A DNA stretch of 64,000 bases from Mycolicibacterium sp. (GTDB lineage: Bacteria > Actinomycetota > Actinomycetes > Mycobacteriales > Mycobacteriaceae), in the NCBI RefSeq assembly GCF_016462545.1, contig NZ_JAEMTA010000003.1, forward strand, positions 69,553 to 133,552. The letters run 5' to 3'. Below, one piece after another: positions 39,498-48,342 of the stretch. How positions within the stretch are numbered: position 1 is the stretch's first letter; every line of letters begins with the position of its first letter. The notes under the pieces were generated by a model. It saw only the letters and a program-made list of their open reading frames with translations. It searched no databases and was not told where the DNA came from. Both the position numbers and the translations under genes were made by a program.

Positions 39498-40186
39498 GCC
39501 GCACCGTGATCCACGATGATGCGGCCGACGCGGTGGCGGGCATCGGCGACGGCGCCACCATCCTGGTGGGCGGATTCGGCATGGCGGGTATGCCCACCAC
39601 CCTGATCGACGCGTTGATCGCCAACGGTGCCACCGGTCTGACCATCGTCAGCAACAATGCGGGCAATGGCGACACCGGCCTTGCCGCGCTGCTGGCCGCC
39701 GGACGGGTGGACAAGGTGATCTGCTCCTTCCCAAGGCAATCCGACTCGTATGTGTTCGACGGGCTGTACCGCGCGGGCAAGGTCCAGCTCGAGGTCGTGC
39801 CGCAGGGCAACCTCGCCGAACGCATCCGTGCCGCGGGTGCGGGCATCGGTGCGTTCTTTTGCCCCACCGGGGTCGGCACACCCCTGGCCGAGGGCAAGGA
39901 GACCCGCACCATCGACGGCCGCGACTACGTCCTGGAATACCCCATCCGCGGCGACGTCGCCCTCATCGGCGCCCACGTGGGCGATGTGAGCGGAAACCTG
40001 GTGTACCGCAAGACGGCTCGTAACTTCGGCCCGGTGATGGCGACCGCGGCGACCGTCACCATCGCCGAAGTCGACCGGGTGGTCGCCGCCGGTGGGATCG
40101 ACCCCGAGATCGTCGTCACCCCCGGCATCTTCGTCGACCGCATCCTCGACCTGTCCGCATCGTCCCGAACGGAGGTGGCGTCGTGA
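39494..40186 (+). CDS. pcaI: 3-oxoadipate CoA-transferase subunit A
   Basis: A 230-residue alpha subunit of a succinyl-CoA:3-oxoacid CoA-transferase. The CoA-binding glycine segment ILVGGFGMAGMPTTLIDALI is at about 18-37, with later SNNAGNGDTGLAALL, FFCPTGVGTPLAEGKE and ATVTIAEVDRVV. In this operon the substrate should be 3-oxoadipate rather than acetoacetate. It starts at GTG 39494 within the pcaL stop and overlaps pcaJ by 4 bp. Confidence 0.95.
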   Translation: MSRTVIHDDAADAVAGIGDGATILVGGFGMAGMPTTLIDALIANGATGLTIVSNNAGNGDTGLAALLAAGRVDKVICSFPRQSDSYVFDGLYRAGKVQLEVVPQGNLAERIRAAGAGIGAFFCPTGVGTPLAEGKETRTIDGRDYVLEYPIRGDVALIGAHVGDVSGNLVYRKTARNFGPVMATAATVTIAEVDRVVAAGGIDPEIVVTPGIFVDRILDLSASSRTEVAS

Positions 40187-40869
40187 CGCTGCACGCACCC
40201 GCCCACCAGACGGTCGAGCATCTCGACCGCGGCCCGCTGGACCGCAGGGAACTCGCGGCGATCATCGCCCGCGACATCCCCGCCGGGTCGTACGTCAACC
40301 TCGGCATCGGCCAACCGACGACCGTCGCCGAGTACCTCGACCCCGCCGCCGGCGTGGTGCTGCACACCGAAAACGGCATGCTCGGCATGGGCGGACAGGC
40401 GTTCGGCGACGACGTCGACACCGACCTCACCAATGCGGGCAAGATCCCCGTCACCGAAACCCCGGGGGCGTCCTACTTCCACCACGCGGACTCGTTCGCG
40501 ATGATGCGCGGCGGCCACCTCGACGTCTGTGTTCTCGGCGCGTTCCAGGTCAGCCACCGCGGCGATCTCGCCAACTGGCACACCGGCGCACCGGACGCAA
40601 TCCCCGCGGTCGGCGGTGCGATGGACCTCGCGATCGGCGCGAAGAACGTGTTCGTGATGATGAACCTGTTCGCCAAGGACGGCTCGGCCAAACTCGTCGC
40701 CGACTGCACCTACCCGCTGACCGGGCGCCGCTGCGTCAGCCGGGTCTACACCGACCACGCACTATTCGAGATCGCCCTCGACGGCTCGGGCGTGCGCATC
40801 CTCGAGACGTTCGGCACCACTGCCTCCGACATCTCCCACCTCTGCGACTTGGGCGAAATCACGCGGTGA
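40183..40869 (+). CDS. pcaJ: 3-oxoadipate CoA-transferase subunit B
   Basis: A 228-residue beta subunit carrying the catalytic Glu in HTENGMLGMG. Other typical parts are NLGIGQPTTVAEYL, SFAMMRGGHLDVCVLGAFQV and KLVADCTYPLTGRRCVSRVYTD. With PcaI it makes 3-oxoadipyl-CoA. It is the last gene of the pca operon; no thiolase (pcaF) follows, so the final cleavage must be done by an enzyme encoded elsewhere. The last 11 bp overlap the convergent Ddn-like gene. Confidence 0.95.
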   Translation: MTLHAPAHQTVEHLDRGPLDRRELAAIIARDIPAGSYVNLGIGQPTTVAEYLDPAAGVVLHTENGMLGMGGQAFGDDVDTDLTNAGKIPVTETPGASYFHHADSFAMMRGGHLDVCVLGAFQVSHRGDLANWHTGAPDAIPAVGGAMDLAIGAKNVFVMMNLFAKDGSAKLVADCTYPLTGRRCVSRVYTDHALFEIALDGSGVRILETFGTTASDISHLCDLGEITR

Positions 40870-41347
40870 AGACGGGGATGGAGCGCCCGGGACGCAACAT
40901 GACCACCGGGATGTGGCGCGTGGTCGACGACTGGTAGCCGAGGTAGGGCGGGTACAGGTGCGTCATGTACGCCCACACCTGGTGGCGCTCCTCGTACTCG
41001 GGCTCACGCCAGGTGGCCTCGAACGCCTGGGTGGCGATCTGGACACCGACCGTCTGGCTCTCGCGGATGTTCAGGTACCACTCCGGGTGGGTGTCGGCGC
41101 CGCCCTTGGATGCGACGATGACGATCTCACCGCCGACGTTGCCGTAGATCAACGGTGTGACGTAGGGCTTTCCGGACTTGCGGCCGACGTACTTGATCAG
41201 ACAGTTGGTCGTCAGGGCATGACCGCCGCTGCCACTGAGATCCAGGATGTGGCCCTGTGTGCCACCCGAGGCGAGATACGTCGTCAGGTGCTCGGCCATG
41301 AAGCCGCCCTGCGCCTTCGCGATCGATGCGGCGTCTGCGTCGCCCAT
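40859..41347 (-). CDS. Deazaflavin (F420)-dependent nitroreductase-family protein
   Basis: A 162-residue split-barrel protein of the Ddn family. The signature YVGRKSGKPYVTPLIYGNVGGEIVIVASKGGADTHPEWYLNI matches the F420-binding core. Relatives include Ddn (Rv3547), which activates pretomanid, and F420H2-dependent quinone reductases, but the natural substrate here is unknown. ATG 41347 has GGAAGGA upstream. The N-terminal helix (AKAQGGFMAEHLTTYLAS) could contact the membrane. It is convergent with pcaJ and 23 bp downstream of the DUF3159 gene on the same strand. Confidence 0.9.
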   Translation of the reverse strand: MGDADAASIAKAQGGFMAEHLTTYLASGGTQGHILDLSGSGGHALTTNCLIKYVGRKSGKPYVTPLIYGNVGGEIVIVASKGGADTHPEWYLNIRESQTVGVQIATQAFEATWREPEYEERHQVWAYMTHLYPPYLGYQSSTTRHIPVVMLRPGRSIPVFTA

Positions 41348-41370
41348 GGGTAGTCCTTCCGCTCGGTCGA

Positions 41371-41997
41371 TCACGCCGTTTCGGCGCTGCGTGGCAGCGC
41401 ACGAATGGCGGTCCGGATGGCCAAGTAGATCAGGGTCGAGGTGAGCAGGAAGATGGGCCACCCCATTGCGATGCGCGCCGCGGCCAGCAGCCCCTCCTGA
41501 TCTGTGTCGTAGAGGTAGTACTGCACGACGAACCGCGCCCAGGACACCACGGCCATCACGATGGTCACCATGTCGAAGGCCCGGCGCACCCGTGGCACCC
41601 GACGCCACGTGCCGTCGCGGCCGGTCACCCACGCCCAACCCACTCCGACGAGGGGCCGGCGAATCAGCACCGAACCGGTGAAGACGACCGCCAGCAGGAG
41701 GTACATCCAGATACCGGGCAGATAGAAGTCCTTCGCCTTGCCCGTGACGAAGGCCAGGCCCGCGCCGACCGCGACGCCGGCGAACCCGAACAGGGCGGGA
41801 CGGATGGATTCGCGACGGATCATCTGCCACGCCAGGACTAACCCCGCCACGGCGACGGCGGCGATCAGCGACCACCGAAGATCGGCCACGGCGTTCGCCG
41901 CACCGAAGGTCGTGACCGGCAGCGATGAGTAGATCAGTCCGCGGACACCGCCCGCACGCGCCAACAGGGCGGCCAGCGGCGTATCGGCGTCCGTCAC
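41371..41997 (-). CDS. DUF3159 membrane protein
   Basis: A 208-residue membrane protein with about five or six helices: near 35-60, 65-85, 92-110, a positively charged loop with RRPLVGVGWAWVTGRDGTWRR, then 140-160 and 172-195. The pattern matches the actinobacterial DUF3159 family, of unknown function. GTG 41997 (MTDADTPLAALL) is the likely start, since the open frame upstream is only the shadow of the divergent CobW gene. It may be co-transcribed with the Ddn-like gene. Confidence 0.85.
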   Translation of the reverse strand: MTDADTPLAALLARAGGVRGLIYSSLPVTTFGAANAVADLRWSLIAAVAVAGLVLAWQMIRRESIRPALFGFAGVAVGAGLAFVTGKAKDFYLPGIWMYLLLAVVFTGSVLIRRPLVGVGWAWVTGRDGTWRRVPRVRRAFDMVTIVMAVVSWARFVVQYYLYDTDQEGLLAAARIAMGWPIFLLTSTLIYLAIRTAIRALPRSAETA

Positions 41998-42033
41998 CCA
42001 ATCGAGCGTACTGACTCCCCTACACTCCTTGCG

Positions 42034-43056
42034 GTGCGCGCCATCCCCGTCATCGCCTTGACCGGGTACCTCGGTGCGGGCAAGACCAGCCTGCTCAACC
42101 ACGTGCTGCGGGCGCCCGGCGCCCGGATCGGCGTCGTGATCAACGACTTCGGCGACATCAACGTCGACGCCGCACTGGTCACCGGGCAGGTCGACGAACC
42201 CGTGTCGATCGCCGGCGGCTGTGTCTGCTGCCTGGACGACGACAACGGTCTGGACGAGGCGCTCGAGAAGCTCACCGATCCCCGACTGGCCCTTGACGCG
42301 ATCGTCGTGGAGGCCAGCGGGCTCGCCGACCCCGTCGCGGTGTCCCGGCTGATCCGCTTCAGCGGCGTCGAGCGCGTGCGGCCGGGCGGCGTCGTGGACG
42401 TCATCGACGCCGCCACGCACTTCGACGTCGTCGACCGCGGTGGAGTGCCGCTCGCGAGGTACGGGGCGGCGTCGCTGATCGTGGTCAACAAGCTCGATCG
42501 GATCCCCGAGGACCGTCGCGACGCCGAGCTGGCCCGCATCGAAGCGCGGGTCCGCGAACGCAATCCGCACGCGCACGTGGTCGGTGCGATCGGCGCCAGG
42601 ATCGATCCTGCGCTGTTGTACGACGTGTCCGACTCCGACGACGGCTCGGGTCAACTGTCGATTCGCGACCTGCTGATCGACGCGCACGCCGAAGAGCACG
42701 AGCACGATCACGTGCACGCCGTCTCCGCCACGGCGTCGAGCGACGGGTGCATCGACCCCGGCCCGCTGCTCGACCTTCTCGAGGATCCGCCCGCGGGCGT
42801 CTATCGGCTCAAGGGCACCGTGGCGGTACGCTCCCGCCAGCGGATACGGAGCTACGTCGTCAACGTCGTCGGGTCATCGGTCCACGTCGCCACCGCGCCG
42901 CCCCACACCCGCACCAACTGCCTGGTCGCGATTGGCACCCACTTCGACGTCGACGAGGTGCGCACCCGAGTCGAGTCCGCGCTGCGCCCGCACGACGGCA
43001 CCGTGACCACCGTGGCGATGCGGCGTCTACAGCGGTACCGTCGCCTCAGCTTCTGA
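42034..43056 (+). CDS. CobW/COG0523 G3E-family GTPase, probable metallochaperone
   Basis: A 340-residue P-loop GTPase of the G3E family. The Walker A loop is GYLGAGKTSLL (11-21), the metal motif is CVCC (63-66), and NKLD supplies base recognition. A His/Glu-rich stretch, HAEEHEHDHVHA, lies before the C-terminal CobW domain. The family delivers Zn, Co or other metals to target enzymes. It starts at GTG 42034, divergent from the DUF3159 gene. No Zur box was seen in the 36-bp gap, so its link to zinc stress is unproven. Confidence 0.92.
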   Translation: MRAIPVIALTGYLGAGKTSLLNHVLRAPGARIGVVINDFGDINVDAALVTGQVDEPVSIAGGCVCCLDDDNGLDEALEKLTDPRLALDAIVVEASGLADPVAVSRLIRFSGVERVRPGGVVDVIDAATHFDVVDRGGVPLARYGAASLIVVNKLDRIPEDRRDAELARIEARVRERNPHAHVVGAIGARIDPALLYDVSDSDDGSGQLSIRDLLIDAHAEEHEHDHVHAVSATASSDGCIDPGPLLDLLEDPPAGVYRLKGTVAVRSRQRIRSYVVNVVGSSVHVATAPPHTRTNCLVAIGTHFDVDEVRTRVESALRPHDGTVTTVAMRRLQRYRRLSF

Positions 43057-43059
43057 CGG

Positions 43060-43905
43060 TCAACGCCGCCAGAATCGTTGGCGCCCTTCTCTTTCCACGG
43101 CGGCAGCCGGCGTTCGTTCGAGGCGGCACAGGACACCGAAGTGATCGGAGGGGAATACCCGCGGCAGCGCACTCGAGATGGGCTCCGTTCCCAGCAGGTC
43201 GATGTGGGTCGGCGCCCAGCCGTCGCCCTTGAGGAGTACGCGGTCGAAGCGGACGTGGCGCTGCTTGTTCTTGCTGTCGAGGCGCATCAGGTTGATGGTG
43301 GTGTCCTCGGTGAACCCGTCGTCGTCCGGTCGCAGCACGGGCCAGAGATCGCGATATGGCTTGGTGATACGGCCGTTCTCGACGTCGCGCATGTTGAAAT
43401 CGCCTAGTACGACGGCGTTCTGGACTCCACGCAGGGAGCGGTAGATCCGTCCCAACTGGCGCTCCCGCAACCGAGCGGCAGCCTTCCCGCTCTCCAGATG
43501 CGCCGCGACGACCGTCAACGTGGTGCCACCGGTGTCCAGTTGGGCCTTCAGGAAACCGCGCGCGAGGTTGGTCGGAAGTCGGGTGTAGGTCACGTCGAGG
43601 ATCGGCAATCGCGACAGCATCAGCATGCCGTAGTTCCCGCGATCCCCGCCGGTGACCTCGGCCCGCCGGTATCGCACGCGGATCCACGGCTGGGCCGAGA
43701 ACACCGCCAACGCCGCGGGGGTGACTTCCTGAAATACCATGACATCCGGCATGTTTCGCGACAGCAGATCGGCGATGGCCTGGTAGCGCTCCTCCGCGTG
43801 GTAGTCGCTGAACCAGATGTTGAACGTCGCCAGCACGAGCTCGTCGCGGCTCACCGCGGCGATGGGGCTCGTGTTCGTCCACCGCTTCGACGCCACGTCG
43901 AACAT
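43060..43905 (-). CDS. Endonuclease/exonuclease/phosphatase (EEP) family protein
   Basis: A 281-residue EEP-fold hydrolase. It keeps the catalytic metal set: LATFNIW, Glu in VFQEV, AHLESG, GDFNMRD and SDHFGV. Family members include DNA repair nucleases, sphingomyelinases and phosphoinositide phosphatases; no signal peptide is seen, so the target is probably intracellular. ATG 43905 (MFDVASKRW) is favoured; TTG 43938 is in frame, but the only good Shine-Dalgarno, GGAGG, lies inside that extension. It is 40 bp downstream of the metallophosphoesterase gene and may be co-transcribed. Confidence 0.88.
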   Translation of the reverse strand: MFDVASKRWTNTSPIAAVSRDELVLATFNIWFSDYHAEERYQAIADLLSRNMPDVMVFQEVTPAALAVFSAQPWIRVRYRRAEVTGGDRGNYGMLMLSRLPILDVTYTRLPTNLARGFLKAQLDTGGTTLTVVAAHLESGKAAARLRERQLGRIYRSLRGVQNAVVLGDFNMRDVENGRITKPYRDLWPVLRPDDDGFTEDTTINLMRLDSKNKQRHVRFDRVLLKGDGWAPTHIDLLGTEPISSALPRVFPSDHFGVLCRLERTPAAAVEREGRQRFWRR

Positions 43906-43945
43906 GCCGACGGGGATACCTCCGCGACGCGACCTCAACGCGCCG

Positions 43946-45130
43946 TCACGCTCGACGCAACGTCAGCACGGTGATCTCGCTCGGCGCGAACACCCGGAAT
44001 GGTGGGCCCCAGAAGCCGGTGCCACGGCTGGTGTAGAGCTGCGTCCGTTCGCCGTGGCTGCTCAGTCCGTGCACCACCGGTTGATCGAGCCGGACGAGGA
44101 GGTTGAAGGGCCAGATCTGGCCACCGTGCGTGTGCCCGGAGATCTGCAGGTCGACTCCTGCCGCCACTGCGTCGGGAACCTGCTTGGGCTGGTGCGCCAG
44201 CAGCAGCACGGGCAGCGTCGGGTCGGCGTCCGCGAGCGCGGCGCCGAGATTCGCCCCGTGCCCGACGGTGCCCGATCCCCTGGCGGTGGCATCGTCGACA
44301 CCGGCGACGACCAGAGAGTCGCCTCCTCGTTCGACCACGATGTGCCTGTTGTGCAATGCATCCCAGCCGATGTCGGTCATGTAGTCCAGCCAGCCCTGCG
44401 CCTCGCTGAAGTATTCGTGGTTGCCCGTGACGTAGACGCGGGCCAATCGGCCGCGCACGCTGGCGAGCGGCCGGGACTGTTGTTCCCTGGTGGCGACGGT
44501 GCCGTCCGCGATGTCGCCGACGTGGCAGACGACGTCGGCGTCGATCTCGTTGACGCGGTCGGCCACCAGCGTGGACCACCGGGTTCGATCGAGCGGCCCG
44601 TAGTGGGTGTCGGTGATCATCGCGACGCGCAGTCCGTCGAGACCGTCGCCGAGGCGGGCCATGGCGACGTCGACGTACCTGGTGCGCGGAAGTCGCATCG
44701 CCTCGGCGTATCCCCAGACGAGCAGCACGAGCACCACGGCGATCACGGCGCCTGCCACCAGCCGGGACCTGGTCGGGTCCGCGATGCCGAGGAGGACCAG
44801 CGCCAGCCTCAGCAGCTGCGCCAGCACCGACCAGACGAACAGCACCCAGACCGCTCCGAGCAGCACGTCACCGGTGACCGCCGCCCAGTCCCGGTGGCGG
44901 CGTCCGTGCCCGAGCATCATCATGACCGGCAATCCGACGAGGGCTGCGACGAAGACGATGGTGCCTGCGATCACGACGCCCGTCGGCCACTGCGCGCCCG
45001 CCACGAGGATCGTCCACCACGGCACTCCGAACAGGAGCAGCAGGATGACGGCGACGACCGTGAGGCGAAAACCACTGCGCCCACGCCTGCGCGTGGTGGT
45101 CTCGACCGTGACTGCCGGGGTATCTGCCAT
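43946..45130 (-). CDS. Membrane-anchored metallophosphoesterase
   Basis: A 394-residue protein with four N-terminal helices (about 24-43, 49-71, 85-107, 118-140) and a C-terminal calcineurin-like phosphoesterase domain. Metal-binding motifs are ITDTHYGPLD, CHVGDIADG, TGNHEYF, LLLAHQPKQ and SGHTHGGQIWPF. It resembles YaeI/YkuE-type enzymes. I chose ATG 45130 (MADTPAVTVE); the frame upstream is hydrophilic and unlikely to be coding. The 116 bp before it hold no convincing gene. Substrates could include UDP-lipid or phospholipid-like molecules (inference). Confidence 0.9.
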   Translation of the reverse strand: MADTPAVTVETTTRRRGRSGFRLTVVAVILLLLFGVPWWTILVAGAQWPTGVVIAGTIVFVAALVGLPVMMMLGHGRRHRDWAAVTGDVLLGAVWVLFVWSVLAQLLRLALVLLGIADPTRSRLVAGAVIAVVLVLLVWGYAEAMRLPRTRYVDVAMARLGDGLDGLRVAMITDTHYGPLDRTRWSTLVADRVNEIDADVVCHVGDIADGTVATREQQSRPLASVRGRLARVYVTGNHEYFSEAQGWLDYMTDIGWDALHNRHIVVERGGDSLVVAGVDDATARGSGTVGHGANLGAALADADPTLPVLLLAHQPKQVPDAVAAGVDLQISGHTHGGQIWPFNLLVRLDQPVVHGLSSHGERTQLYTSRGTGFWGPPFRVFAPSEITVLTLRRA

Positions 45131-45246
45131 GACCGCCGAGGTTACCTGCGTCAGGCGAGACGTCCGGATCCTTCTCGATGGCGACGGCGAAGTCGTCCCC
45201 ATGTTCGACGACCCCGGCGATCACGGCGTCCTCGACCGCATGATGT

Positions 45247-45651
45247 CTAGACCTGCGGCGAGTCCACGGACAGATGTTCGTGCACGCCGAGCCAACGACC
45301 ATCCGGGCCGCGTCGCAGGACGATGGTCTCCCGTTCGCGTTGCTCCTCGTCGACACCCGCCAGACGGGTGCGAACCGAGTGGGTGAACACCGCTACGTCG
45401 TCGCTGACGAGGTCGAGTCGGGGGTTCAGCGACTCGCAGGACAGCACCCGGAACCCGTCCTGCTCCCACTGCGCCCACGTCGCCTCGTAGTCCGCCCGCG
45501 AGGTGATCAAGGCCGGTTCGGCATGAAAGAGGAAGGTCGCCTCGGGCGCGAATCCGTCGAAGTAGCTGGCAGTGTCGTGCGAGCCGAACGCCGTGATGAC
45601 GTCGACCGCGGCCTGCATGGCCGCGGCGGAGAGCTCGTTGGGGTTCGGCAT
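45247..45651 (-). CDS. SnoaL/NTF2-like fold protein
   Basis: A 134-residue protein of the NTF2-like superfamily: a helical N-terminus (AAMQAAVDVITAFGSHDTASYFDGFAPEATFLFH), then a curved sheet with VLSCESLNPRLDLVSDDVAVFTHSVRTRL and ETIVLRRGPDGRWLGVHEHLS. The DUF4440/AtzH-like pattern is typical of small isomerase, hydrolase-accessory or binding proteins. The start at 45651 is followed directly by the fold. It is 25 bp downstream of the decarboxylase gene, on the same strand, so it could be the last gene of that cluster. Confidence 0.82.
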   Translation of the reverse strand: MPNPNELSAAAMQAAVDVITAFGSHDTASYFDGFAPEATFLFHAEPALITSRADYEATWAQWEQDGFRVLSCESLNPRLDLVSDDVAVFTHSVRTRLAGVDEEQRERETIVLRRGPDGRWLGVHEHLSVDSPQV

Positions 45652-45676
45652 GACTAGAGCCTAGGGGCGCAGGCCC

Positions 45677-47125
45677 TCAGCGGACCACCGTCACGACGCC
45701 CATCGTCGGATCGGAGGCGCTGATCGGGTTGCCCGCCGCCTTCAGTGCGGCGAGCAGGCCGAGGACGTCGTCGTCGAGTCTCTCCCCGGGCATCACCAGT
45801 GGAATGCCTGGCGGGTAGGGCGTGATCGCCTCCGCGGCGATGCGCCCCGCAGCCCGGGCCAGGCTCACCGATTCCCGAGCCGCGAAGAACGCCTCCCGCG
45901 GATTCAGGACGGTCTCCGGCCGCACCGCGAGCAGGTCGGCCACCAAGGCCGTTGCCCGACCCGCCGGTCGAATGCCCGCCACCTCCGCGACCTCCGCGAA
46001 TCCGGCGACCAGCCGGTCCATGTCGGCTTCGGTGTTGCCGATCGTCGTGATGCAGAGGACGTGTCCGGCTCCGCTCAACTCCGGCTGAACTCCGTGAACA
46101 TCGTTGAGCCGCTTGACGATATCCCGCACGTCCAGGTCCAGCCCCGTGGTCCCGATCAGAAGTTTCGTCTCGTCGAGCTGGTGCAACCCGGTGCCCGCAC
46201 CGGCGAGATGCTCGGGTCGCAGCACACTCAGCCCTCCGATCGCGGCCAGCCGGTCCGCGGCCCGACGGGCCCGGTCCAGCGTTGCGTCGAGGAGCTCGCG
46301 GCCGTTCGTCATCATCTCGCGTCGCGCCAGGTCGATCGACGCCATGATCGCGAAGTGCGGGCTGGTGGTCTGGATCAGCTGAAGTCCGCGCCGCACCGTC
46401 GCGGGATCGAGCACCGTCGGATCGACGTGCAGCACCGCCGCCTGACTCAGACCCGACAGGATCTTGTGCACCGACTGCACGGTCGCCGCCGCACCGGACG
46501 TCTCGCCTGGCGAGGGCAGATCGGGATGGAAGGCGAAGTGCGGCGAATGTGCGCCGTCGACAAGCAGTTTGGCGTCGTGTCCACGACAGAGTTCGGCGAG
46601 TGCCGCGATGTCACCGGTGGTGCCGTAGTAGGTGGGGTGCAACACCCAGAGCGCCTTCGCGCCGCTGTCGCGGAACGCATGCCGGACCACGTCGGCGTCC
46701 ACCCCGTGGGCGACGCCGAACGTCTCGTCCCAGCGCGGCTCCAGCCAGATCGGCCGCGCGCCCACCTGGACGAGACCGGCGAGCACGGACTTGTGTGCGT
46801 TGCGCGCCACCAGAACCGGCTCGCCGGGACGCAACGCCGACAGGGCGACCGCGATGTTCCCGCTCGTCGACCCCTGGACCAGGATGAAGCTCTGGCCGAC
46901 GCCCCACGCATCCGCGATCAACGCCTCGGCGTCGGCGATCGGTCCGTCGGGGCAGTGCAGCGTGTCGGTGTCCGGCAGGTTGTTCAGGTCGACGTCGGCG
47001 AGGTGCTCCCGAAACCACGGATCCAGGGTCCGGCCACCCTTGTGGCCCGGGCTGTAGAACGGGGCCTGCCCGCGCTCGACGAATCGCCTCAGCGAGTCGA
47101 AGAGCGGTGCGGCACCGTGGTTCAC
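45677..47125 (-). CDS. Orn/Lys/Arg decarboxylase-family PLP enzyme
   Basis: A 482-residue fold-type I PLP enzyme of the short (SpeA/YaaO-like) basic amino-acid decarboxylase group. FYSPGHKGG (23-31) opens the domain, QGSTSGN (85-90) binds the phosphate, VDGAHSPHFAFHP has the cofactor Asp, and SVHKILSGLSQ carries the Schiff-base Lys221. It lacks the N-terminal wing of the large enterobacterial enzymes. The substrate could be ornithine, lysine, arginine or a modified amino acid. Its start overlaps the amidohydrolase stop by 4 bp, placing it in the leftward amine cluster. Confidence 0.9.
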   Translation of the reverse strand: MNHGAAPLFDSLRRFVERGQAPFYSPGHKGGRTLDPWFREHLADVDLNNLPDTDTLHCPDGPIADAEALIADAWGVGQSFILVQGSTSGNIAVALSALRPGEPVLVARNAHKSVLAGLVQVGARPIWLEPRWDETFGVAHGVDADVVRHAFRDSGAKALWVLHPTYYGTTGDIAALAELCRGHDAKLLVDGAHSPHFAFHPDLPSPGETSGAAATVQSVHKILSGLSQAAVLHVDPTVLDPATVRRGLQLIQTTSPHFAIMASIDLARREMMTNGRELLDATLDRARRAADRLAAIGGLSVLRPEHLAGAGTGLHQLDETKLLIGTTGLDLDVRDIVKRLNDVHGVQPELSGAGHVLCITTIGNTEADMDRLVAGFAEVAEVAGIRPAGRATALVADLLAVRPETVLNPREAFFAARESVSLARAAGRIAAEAITPYPPGIPLVMPGERLDDDVLGLLAALKAAGNPISASDPTMGVVTVVR

Positions 47126-48342
47126 GGACGCGCGGGAGCAGCTGGGTGGGCGGTGATCGAGTAGACCCGTTCGGAGTTGTGCACCCCGATCATGTCGACC
47201 AGCCGGGTCGCGTCCGCCAGTCCGCAGTCACCCGCGCGCAGCCACTCCCCGAGTATCAGCCCCATCGCACGCCGCCACAGAATCGAGCCGAGCACGTGCA
47301 GCTCCGGCGGGCCGAACGCATCCGAGGAGTACAGCTGCTTGGCGAACGGCGCCGTCTCGAGGGCCTCGGCGACCAGTCCCGTCGAGCGCACCCCCAGATA
47401 GTTGATCGCCAGTCCCACGTCGAAGTTCACGTGGTCGAACGCCTGCGCCAGGTAACCGGCCTGGCGCTGAAAGGGATAGCAGTGCAACAGCAGGACCGGC
47501 ACCGGCGTCATGGTCCGCAGCAACGGCAGCAGCAGCATCGGGTCGCTGCGGTGCAGGTCCATGTCGCGATCGCCGAAGCCGACGTGCACCTGGATGGGAA
47601 GACCGTGCGCGGCGGCCTCGTGCACCCCGAACGCGATCAGCAGCTCGTCGTCGACCCGCAGCGGGCGGGGCCGCGCCACGAACTCACGGACGCGGGCGAC
47701 GACGTCGGCATCCGACGGCCGCGACCAGTCGACGTCGAAGCCGATGCGATAGGCCGCAATCGTCTTGGTGCCCACCACCTTCGGATCGTCGACGGCAGCC
47801 CGCAACGCTCCACGGAACGCCTCGGGGAAGTCGTCCGGCGTCGTCCCGACCTCCAACAGATCCTCGGTGAGGCGCTCCAGTCGCAGGATCTCCGACGACG
47901 GAATGTCACTGAGCGCGGTGAGCTCGTCCGGGGTGGTGATGACGTCACCCTTGAAACCGGTGTCGACGATCCACCGGGCGACACCCGCCGCGGGAAGCAT
48001 CGTCGCGGCGAGATCCTCGGGGGAGAACTCGCTGCGACGCGCCCAGTACTCGTCGGCGCCGGCGAGCGGCTCGAGTCCGAGAAGCGGTGCGCACCATCGC
48101 CGGATGGAAAGGCCCAGGGGCGAGTCGAACTGGGTCATGAAGCTCGGCACCGGGTCGGTCGAGCCTTCGTTGATGGCCGCTTCGAACCCGGCCCGGTCCA
48201 CGGGGGCGTTGAACGTGCCGTGCACGTGGTGGTCGATCAGCTCGATGGCGCGCAGGTGGTCGGCCAACGCATCGGGCACCAGATCCTCGACCCCGGCGAA
48301 GGCTCCGCCCGATACCCCGAAGGGCAGTTCACCAGCCGGCAT
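47122..48342 (-). CDS. Amidohydrolase-family TIM-barrel protein (FluG N-domain-like)
   Basis: A 406-residue metal-dependent amidohydrolase. Metal ligands are visible in IDHHVHGTF, IQVHVGFGD, LLLHCYPF and YSSDAFGPPEL. It resembles the N-terminal half of fungal FluG and bacterial relatives that lie beside glutamine-synthetase-like genes, as here (51144). It probably hydrolyses a gamma-glutamyl or other amide bond (inference). It overlaps the aminotransferase gene by 14 bp and the decarboxylase by 4 bp, so all are one operon. Confidence 0.88.
   Translation of the reverse strand: MPAGELPFGVSGGAFAGVEDLVPDALADHLRAIELIDHHVHGTFNAPVDRAGFEAAINEGSTDPVPSFMTQFDSPLGLSIRRWCAPLLGLEPLAGADEYWARRSEFSPEDLAATMLPAAGVARWIVDTGFKGDVITTPDELTALSDIPSSEILRLERLTEDLLEVGTTPDDFPEAFRGALRAAVDDPKVVGTKTIAAYRIGFDVDWSRPSDADVVARVREFVARPRPLRVDDELLIAFGVHEAAAHGLPIQVHVGFGDRDMDLHRSDPMLLLPLLRTMTPVPVLLLHCYPFQRQAGYLAQAFDHVNFDVGLAINYLGVRSTGLVAEALETAPFAKQLYSSDAFGPPELHVLGSILWRRAMGLILGEWLRAGDCGLADATRLVDMIGVHNSERVYSITAHPAAPARP

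Noticed and set aside
41998-42717. Upstream extension of the DUF3159 frame
   Set aside because: It is antisense to the CobW GTPase, which has all family motifs.
45131-45246. Possible short gene on either strand in the gap before the metallophosphoesterase
   Set aside because: Both strands can be read as short peptides, but no ribosome site, stop context or family pattern supports either. I call it non-coding spacer.
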